A stretch of DNA of 20,162 nt from DASUFP01 sp036274495 (GTDB lineage: Bacteria; Bacteroidota; Bacteroidia; AKYH767-A; OLB10). Below, piece after piece: positions 15,817 to 20,162 of this stretch; position 1 is the stretch's first letter, and each line of letters starts with the position of its first letter. The notes under the pieces were generated by a model, which worked only from the letters and a program-made list of their open reading frames with translations, had not been told where the DNA came from and searched no databases. The stretch lies in contig DASUFP010000091.1 in the NCBI GenBank assembly GCA_036274495.1, positions 1 through 20,162 of the forward strand, given 5' to 3'. Both the position numbers and the translations under genes were made by a program.

Positions 15817-15867
15817 ACTTTAGAAGGTGGTATATAAGTATCCCGGAACAAATAGTGTTTCAGGAGT

Positions 15868-15877
15868 TGTTCTTTGA
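15868..15877 (+). promoter_or_regulatory. boxA-like antitermination element 2
   Basis: TGTTCTTTGA followed by AAAA is the best boxA match of the three, lying 9 bases before tRNA-Gly. Confidence 0.5.
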
Positions 15878-15886
15878 AAAAAACAA

Positions 15887-15959
15887 GCGGAAGTAGCTCA
15901 TTTGGTAGAGCATCAGCCTTCCAAGCTGAGGGTGGCCGGTTCGAGCCCGGTCTTCCGCT
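15887..15959 (+). tRNA. tRNA-Gly (TCC)
   Basis: The acceptor arms GCGGAAG and CTTCCGC pair, with U as discriminator. The D-arm is GCTCATTTGGTAGAGC. The anticodon stem-loop CAGCCTTCCAAGCTG gives TCC, and the T-arm CCGGTTCGAGCCCGG is canonical. CCA is not encoded. Confidence 0.96.
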
Positions 15960-15998
15960 CGAAGAGTACCGGAAGGTTGAGATTACATATCTCCGGAA

Positions 15999-16008
15999 AG
16001 TTCTTTGA
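15999..16008 (+). promoter_or_regulatory. boxA-like antitermination element 3
   Basis: AGTTCTTTGA followed by ATA differs from the boxA core only in its first base. It lies in the long Gly-Thr spacer, directly before a 10-bp hairpin. Confidence 0.42.
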
Positions 16009-16011
16009 ATA

Positions 16012-16045
16012 GGGTGAATGAAAGTTGCAGTTTGATCATTCACTC
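16012..16045 (+). other. Hairpin in the Gly-Thr tRNA spacer
   Basis: GGGTGAATGA (16012-16021) pairs with TCATTCACTC (16036-16045) with one G-U wobble and a 14-nt loop. No T-run follows, so it is not an intrinsic terminator. The 222-bp spacer holding it has no gene. Confidence 0.45.
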
Positions 16046-16181
16046 AGAGTTGTAACCCGTTGTGCTGTTTACCGTGCAATGCAAGCAACGAATGAGATAA
16101 ATTGGGCAAACAGCTGGTTTGAGAAGAGCACTCTGTTAAGAAGCACTACATTTCTCTCCTTGAATGCCAACAATAAAATCA

Positions 16182-16254
16182 GCCAATGTAGCTCAGTTGG
16201 TAGAGCACATCCATGGTAAGGATGAGGTCACCAGTTCGATCCTGGTCATTGGCT
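16182..16254 (+). tRNA. tRNA-Thr (GGT)
   Basis: The acceptor arms GCCAATG and CATTGGC pair, with U as discriminator. The anticodon stem-loop CATCCATGGTAAGGATG gives GGT, and the T-arm ACCAGTTCGATCCTGGT is canonical. It is the last tRNA before tuf, and differs from the first Thr tRNA in anticodon. Confidence 0.96.
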
Positions 16255-16355
16255 CGAAACGACTTGATAAACGTAATTAAAAAGTCGGAGTAATAAAATT
16301 AAGAGTAAAACTAAATCAAAAATAAAAAACCACGTTCTAATAACCCTTTACTAAA

Positions 16356-17543
16356 ATGGCAAAAGAAAAATTTGATCGTTCCAAACCCCACGTTAACATT
16401 GGAACCATTGGTCACGTTGACCACGGCAAGACTACCCTGACCGCAGCTATCACCCAGGTGCTTGCTGAGCAAGGTCTCGCCGAAAAGAGGGATTTCTCCT
16501 CAATCGACAACGCTCCTGAAGAGAAAGAGCGCGGTATAACCATTAACACTTCACACGTTGAATATCAAACAGCCAACCGTCACTATGCGCACGTTGACTG
16601 TCCCGGTCACGCCGACTATGTAAAAAACATGGTTACAGGTGCTGCTCAGATGGACGGAGCTATCCTGGTTGTTGCCGCAACAGACGGTCCTATGCCGCAA
16701 ACACGTGAGCACATCCTGCTTGCACGTCAGGTAGGTGTACCTAAGATTGTTGTATTCATGAATAAAGTGGATATGGTTGACGATCCTGAACTCCTTGACC
16801 TCGTTGAAATGGAGATTCGTGAGCTGCTCAGCTTCTATGAGTTCGATGGCGACAATACTCCTATTATCCGCGGATCGGCTCTTGGTGGTTTGAACAACGA
16901 CGCGAAATGGGTTCCAAAAATTATGGAACTGATGGATGCCGTTGACAATTTCATTCCGATTCCTCCCCGCGATATCGATAAGCCTTTCCTGATGCCTGTT
17001 GAGGACGTGTTCTCTATCACAGGTCGTGGAACAGTTGCTACCGGTCGTATTGAGCGTGGAATCATCAACTCTAACGACACTGTTGAGATCATAGGAATGC
17101 AGGACAAAAAACTCACTTCTACCGTTACAGGTGTTGAGATGTTCCGTAAAATCCTTGATAAAGGTGAAGCCGGCGATAACGTTGGATTGTTGCTGCGTGG
17201 TATTGAGAAAACCGATATCCGTCGTGGTATGGTGGTTGCAAAACCCGGTTCTATCACTCCGCACACTGAATTCAAAGCCGAGATCTACGTTCTTAAGAAA
17301 GAAGAAGGTGGCCGTCACACTCCGTTCCACAACAAATACCGCCCTCAGTTTTATCTCCGTACAACTGACGTAACAGGTGAGATCGTACTTCCTGAAGGCC
17401 GTGAGATGGTAATGCCCGGCGATAACGTAACTATCACAGTAAACCTGATTGTTCCTGTTGCTATGGACAAGGGTCTCCGTTTCGCGATTCGTGAAGGCGG
17501 CAGAACCGTTGGTGCCGGACAGGTGACTGAAATTATCAAGTAA
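16356..17543 (+). CDS. tuf: Elongation factor Tu
   Basis: EF-Tu delivers aminoacyl-tRNA to the ribosomal A site in a GTP-dependent manner. The 395-aa product has G1 GHVDHGKT (19-26), the switch I region ending ERGITINTSH, G3 DCPGH (81-85), G4 NKVD and G5 GSAL in the GTPase domain. Domain 2 begins near PVEDVFSITGRGTVATGRIE, and domain 3 ends with FAIREGGRTVGAGQVTEIIK. It follows four tRNAs and precedes tRNA-Trp and secE. The 101-bp leader is A-rich and shows no consensus promoter, so transcription probably comes from the tRNA promoter. Confidence 0.99.
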   Translation: MAKEKFDRSKPHVNIGTIGHVDHGKTTLTAAITQVLAEQGLAEKRDFSSIDNAPEEKERGITINTSHVEYQTANRHYAHVDCPGHADYVKNMVTGAAQMDGAILVVAATDGPMPQTREHILLARQVGVPKIVVFMNKVDMVDDPELLDLVEMEIRELLSFYEFDGDNTPIIRGSALGGLNNDAKWVPKIMELMDAVDNFIPIPPRDIDKPFLMPVEDVFSITGRGTVATGRIERGIINSNDTVEIIGMQDKKLTSTVTGVEMFRKILDKGEAGDNVGLLLRGIEKTDIRRGMVVAKPGSITPHTEFKAEIYVLKKEEGGRHTPFHNKYRPQFYLRTTDVTGEIVLPEGREMVMPGDNVTITVNLIVPVAMDKGLRFAIREGGRTVGAGQVTEIIK

Positions 17544-17563
17544 TTCACTGCTCAGAAACAGGC

Positions 17564-17595
17564 AGCCGGTACGTCCTGCAAAGGGCTTACCGGCT
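17564..17595 (+). other. Hairpin between tuf and tRNA-Trp
   Basis: AGCCGGTA (17564-17571) and TACCGGCT (17588-17595) form a perfect 8-bp stem over a 16-nt loop. No T-tract follows, which argues against a full terminator. It may protect the tuf mRNA 3' end or separate it from the tRNA-Trp precursor. Confidence 0.45.
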
Positions 17596-17661
17596 TCCTT
17601 CGTCTTCACTCCCCATGCGTTTTACGTCTGGCGGATGTGCAGAATAACCGGAAAACGGACT

Positions 17662-17734
17662 ACGGGTGTAGCTCAATTGGTAGAGTAGCGGTCTCCAAAA
17701 CCGTTGGCTGGGAGTTCGAGTCTCTCCACCCGTG
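17662..17734 (+). tRNA. tRNA-Trp (CCA)
   Basis: The acceptor arms ACGGGTG and CACCCGT pair, with G as discriminator, usual for Trp. The anticodon loop CTCCAAA gives CCA, and the T-arm is GGGAGTTCGAGTCTCTC. The place between tuf and secE is conserved in Bacteroidota. Confidence 0.96.
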
Positions 17735-17812
17735 CAGAGAACAGAATGAATACGGGATTGAAACCGGCAGTGTGAAAAAGAATATTAAAACAGTAACTAA
17801 ATAAGAGGTACA

Positions 17813-18004
17813 ATGCAGAAGATCAGGGCATATATCCAGGACTCATACAATGAGTTGGTGAATAAAGTTTCCTGGCCTACCTGGAGCGAACTACAAAGCA
17901 GCGCACTGGTAGTACTGGTAGCTTCATTAATCATCGGACTTATGGTATTCGGAATGGATTCCATATTTCAATTTATCATGAATCTTCTATATAGCACGTT
18001 CTAA
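17813..18004 (+). CDS. secE: Preprotein translocase subunit SecE
   Basis: SecE clamps and stabilises SecY in the SecYEG channel of the inner membrane. The 63-aa product is the minimal one-helix form: an amphipathic N-terminal helix with the conserved NKVSWPTWSEL signature (about 17-27), then a transmembrane segment of about 20-25 residues (LVVLVASLIIGLMVFG). The TAA overlaps the nusG ATG (TAATG), implying translational coupling. Confidence 0.95.
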   Translation: MQKIRAYIQDSYNELVNKVSWPTWSELQSSALVVLVASLIIGLMVFGMDSIFQFIMNLLYSTF

Positions 18005-18555
18005 TGGCTGTTGTAATGAGTGAGAAAAAGTGGTATGTGATCCGGGCCATCAGCGGCAAGGAGAAGAAGGTGAAACAGTACATTGAATCTGAAATTTCCA
18101 GACTCAAGCTGAATGAATATGTTTCGCAGGTACTTATTCCGATGGAGAAAATCTATCAGATTAAGGACGGCAAGAAAGTCAGTAAGGAGAGAAGTTATTT
18201 TCCGGGATATGTACTGATTGAGGCCATTCTTACAGGTGAAATACCGCACATTATCGAGAATACTACCGGAGTTATCGGATTTCTGGGTGCCAAAGGCGAA
18301 GCTCCCGCCCCGCTCCGTCTATCGGAAGTGAACCGGATTCTGGGCAAAGTGGATGAACTGGCCGATTCGGAAGAGGTGATTCACAATCCGTTTGTGGTTG
18401 GTGAATCGGTTAAGGTGATTGACGGACCGTTTAACAGCTTCTCGGGAATCATTGAAGAGGTGAACGAGGAGAAGAAAAAATTAAAAGTGATGGTGAAGAT
18501 CTTCGGCAGAAAAACGCCGCTGGAGCTGAGCTATATGCAAGTAGAAAAGGAATAA
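18004..18555 (+). CDS. nusG: Transcription termination/antitermination protein NusG
   Basis: NusG binds RNA polymerase to suppress pausing, and links it to Rho, S10 and the ribosome. The 183-aa protein has the NGN domain (KKWYVIRAISGKEKKVKQYI, then the FPGYVLIEA motif) and a C-terminal KOW domain (GESVKVIDGPFNSFSGIIEE). The chosen ATG overlaps the secE stop. A second ATG at 18016 would give MSEKKWYV, a more usual N-terminus, and is a fair alternative. NusG is also a component of boxA-dependent antitermination, which is relevant to the boxA-like sites upstream in this cluster. Confidence 0.97.
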   Translation: MAVVMSEKKWYVIRAISGKEKKVKQYIESEISRLKLNEYVSQVLIPMEKIYQIKDGKKVSKERSYFPGYVLIEAILTGEIPHIIENTTGVIGFLGAKGEAPAPLRLSEVNRILGKVDELADSEEVIHNPFVVGESVKVIDGPFNSFSGIIEEVNEEKKKLKVMVKIFGRKTPLELSYMQVEKE

Positions 18556-18651
18556 CAATACACCCCGGATACAAGCGGGAATTCAGCTGGCTTCCACTTC
18601 TGATTTCCGCAACCTTGAAAGGGCCTTATCAATAATTCAACGTAAACAATC

Positions 18652-19092
18652 ATGGCTAAAGAAATAGCAGCCCTCATAAAATTGCAGGTGAAAGGCGGCG
18701 CGGCAAATCCCGCTCCTCCAATCGGACCCGCACTTGGTGCCAAAGGTGTAAACATTATGGAGTTCTGCAAGCAGTTTAACGCTCGTACGCAGGATCAGGC
18801 CGGTAAGGTTCTCCCGGTAATCATAACCGTTTATGCCGATAAATCTTTTGATTTTATTATCAAAACCCCACCTGTAGCTGTTCAGTTACTGGAGGCCACC
18901 AAACTTAAATCAGGATCAGCAGAACCAAACAGGAAAAAGGTCGCATCGGTAACCTGGGTACAGGTAAAGAGTATCGCCGAAGCAAAAATGCCCGATCTCA
19001 ACTGCTTCACCGTTGAGTCGGCTATGCGAATGGTTGCAGGAACCGCCCGTAGTATGGGCATCACCGTTGAAGGTGATTTCCCTGCCAACTAA
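18652..19092 (+). CDS. rplK: 50S ribosomal protein uL11
   Basis: uL11 binds the GTPase-associated region of 23S rRNA at the base of the ribosomal stalk. The 146-aa product has the diagnostic N-terminal segment IKLQVKGGAANPAPPIGPAL then GAKGVNIMEFCKQFN, and the rRNA-binding C-terminal domain ending MRMVAGTARSMGITVEG. It lies 96 bases after nusG. That gap holds only short imperfect hairpins; I see no promoter or leader motif there. Confidence 0.98.
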   Translation: MAKEIAALIKLQVKGGAANPAPPIGPALGAKGVNIMEFCKQFNARTQDQAGKVLPVIITVYADKSFDFIIKTPPVAVQLLEATKLKSGSAEPNRKKVASVTWVQVKSIAEAKMPDLNCFTVESAMRMVAGTARSMGITVEGDFPAN

Positions 19093-19127
19093 TTGCGATT
19101 GCCTTATACCTCTAAACAATCAGTAAC

Positions 19128-19823
19128 ATGCCAACATTAACTAAGAATCAGAAAAAAGTTGCCGGTAAAGTTGACGGCAACAAACAATACACTCTCCAGG
19201 AAGCATCTCAGCTTGTTAAAGATGTCTCCTATACCAAGTTCGACGCTTCCATCGATCTTGCAGTACGGCTGGGTGTTGATCCCCGGAAAGCCAACCAGAT
19301 GGTGCGCGGAGTTGTTACACTGCCACACGGTACAGGCAAAACGGTAAAAGTGCTCGTGCTTTGCACCCCTGACAAAGAGCAGGAGGCGAAAGATGCCGGC
19401 GCCGATTTCGTTGGTCTCGATGAATTTATCCAGAAGATTGAGCAAGGCTGGGTCGATATGGATGTCGTGATCACCATGCCGTCGGTAATGGCCAAAGTAG
19501 GTAAACTGGGTAAGGTCCTCGGACCACGCAACCTCATGCCAAATCCTAAAACAGGAACCGTAACCAATGATATTGGTAAGGCAGTGCAGGAAGTGAAAGC
19601 CGGTAAAATCGATTTTAAAGTCGACAAAACCGGGATTATCCACGCTTCGGTTGGTAAAGCATCCTTTGATGCCCAAAAGATTTATGAAAATGCCAACGAA
19701 GTACTTATGACAATTGCCAAACTGAAACCGTCGTCCGCAAAAGGCGCCTATTTCAGAAGCATTAGTCTCTCCAGCACCATGAGCCCCGGCATTCGTGTTG
19801 ATTCAAAAACATTTGCCGGTTAA
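19128..19823 (+). CDS. rplA: 50S ribosomal protein uL1
   Basis: uL1 forms the mobile L1 stalk at the ribosomal E site, and in many bacteria represses its own rplK-rplA mRNA. The 231-aa product has the domain I/II features AVRLGVDPRKANQMVRGVV and LPHGTGK, the GPRNLMPNPKTGTVT signature, and the IHASVGKASFD C-terminal stretch. It starts 35 bases after rplK, consistent with one operon. No obvious L1-binding leader copy was identified upstream of rplK. Confidence 0.98.
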   Translation: MPTLTKNQKKVAGKVDGNKQYTLQEASQLVKDVSYTKFDASIDLAVRLGVDPRKANQMVRGVVTLPHGTGKTVKVLVLCTPDKEQEAKDAGADFVGLDEFIQKIEQGWVDMDVVITMPSVMAKVGKLGKVLGPRNLMPNPKTGTVTNDIGKAVQEVKAGKIDFKVDKTGIIHASVGKASFDAQKIYENANEVLMTIAKLKPSSAKGAYFRSISLSSTMSPGIRVDSKTFAG

Positions 19824-19856
19824 TTCATTTAGTTTAAACACAATCATTCTCCTACC

Positions 19857-20162
19857 ATGACAAGGGAAGAAAAAAGCCAGGCAATCGACGTGTTAGTCGA
19901 AAACCTCTCCAAATACAATTGTTTTTACATCACTGATATTTCTACTCTCACGGTAGAAAAAACCAATCAGCTGCGCCGGATGTGCTTTAAGCAAAACATT
20001 CAACTGAATGTTGCTAAAAACACGCTTATCCAAAAAGCGCTTGAGCGGATGGAAGGTGATTACTCTCCGATTTTTGATGCGCTGAAAGGTTCAACCGCTA
20101 TCATGTATTCCGATACCGGTAACGTTCCTGCAAAGCTTATCAAGGAGTTCCGCAAAACCAGT
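19857..20162 (+). CDS. rplJ: 50S ribosomal protein uL10, N-terminal part (runs off the right edge)
   Basis: uL10 anchors bL12 dimers to form the ribosomal stalk. The first 102 codons are present in frame to the end of the window: MTREEKSQAIDVLVENLSKY, then the FYITDISTLTVEKTNQLRR and NVAKNTLIQKALE segments typical of the rRNA-binding domain. It follows rplA by only 33 bases. That is too short for the long L10 leader used for autoregulation in proteobacteria, so regulation here must differ or act elsewhere. Confidence 0.97.
   Translation, partial: MTREEKSQAIDVLVENLSKYNCFYITDISTLTVEKTNQLRRMCFKQNIQLNVAKNTLIQKALERMEGDYSPIFDALKGSTAIMYSDTGNVPAKLIKEFRKTS

Noticed and set aside
15558..16043. Minus-strand open frames across the tRNA run
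   Set aside because: They are the reverse complements of tRNA-Thr, -Tyr and -Gly sequences, a familiar false-gene artefact.
16255..16355. Separate tuf promoter in the leader
   Set aside because: The stretch is A-rich and contains no TAnnTTTG match with a spaced TTG.
16551..17609. 352-codon open frame on the minus strand opposite tuf
   Set aside because: It is antisense to EF-Tu, whose biased codon use leaves the reverse frame open. The translation shows no protein family features.
19137..19676. 179-codon minus-strand frame opposite rplA
   Set aside because: It is a shadow of uL1 coding sequence with no recognisable domain or promoter.
19824..19856. L10-type autoregulatory leader before rplJ
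   Set aside because: The gap is only 33 bases and shows no stable structure.
1..20162. CRISPR arrays, insertion sequences, prophage genes or a defence system
   Set aside because: I saw no regularly spaced repeats, transposase motifs, terminal inverted repeats or defence-type domains. The only long repeats are the diverged PKD-coding units.

Overview
The window is a chromosomal segment from a member of the Bacteroidota. The evidence is: three secreted proteins ending in the type IX secretion (T9SS) C-terminal sorting domain, several PKD domains, promoters of the phylum-specific form (TTG, about 19-20 nt, then TAnnTTTG), and the order rpsU, xerC, hpf, Thr/Tyr/Gly/Thr tRNAs, tuf, tRNA-Trp, secE, nusG, rplK, rplA, rplJ, which is a conserved backbone in this phylum. 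The genus cannot be told from the sequence alone.

Layout. Bases 1-1729, minus strand: the first codons of yidC (cut by the left edge, with its own promoter) downstream of pyrG (CTP synthase). Bases 2016-3497, plus strand: a secreted PKD/Ig-like T9SS protein, closed by a strong bidirectional terminator shared with the convergent yebC-type gene (3556-4263, minus). Bases 4264-4840 carry no intact gene but hold the decayed 3' end of an S41-type peptidase gene, with an in-frame TGA. Bases 4841-7087, minus: a secreted M43 (pappalysin-like) metalloprotease with a PKD domain and T9SS tail. Bases 7262-8773, plus: rpsU, xerC and hpf behind a good promoter. Bases 8861-9598: a class I SAM methyltransferase of unknown substrate. 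Bases 9620-15299, minus: two large exported proteins, a 536-aa surface protein and then a 1349-aa TIG/metalloprotease/4xPKD/T9SS protein. Bases 15453-20162, plus: the translation/transcription supercluster of four tRNAs, tuf, tRNA-Trp, secE, nusG, rplK, rplA and the start of rplJ, which runs off the right edge.

How the genes work together. The right third is a housekeeping block (aminoacyl-tRNA supply and delivery, Sec translocon subunit, NusG, ribosomal stalk proteins), probably driven largely from the consensus promoter at 15453-15482. Three boxA-like elements (TGTTCTTTGA type) sit in its leader and tRNA spacers, suggesting antitermination like that of rRNA operons. The rpsU-xerC-hpf block is the usual neighbour of this cluster, but here about 6.7 kb of accessory DNA (methyltransferase plus two surface proteins) separates the two halves. 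The other accessory genes are T9SS cargo, consistent with a cell that exports proteases and adhesins.

I found no convincing previously undescribed multi-gene system. The observations most worth checking are the S41 pseudogene, the repeated boxA elements with hairpins in the tRNA spacers, the interrupted hpf-tRNA synteny, two terminator-like hairpins with no obvious upstream gene, and the unusual zinc-binding motif of the 1349-aa protein.
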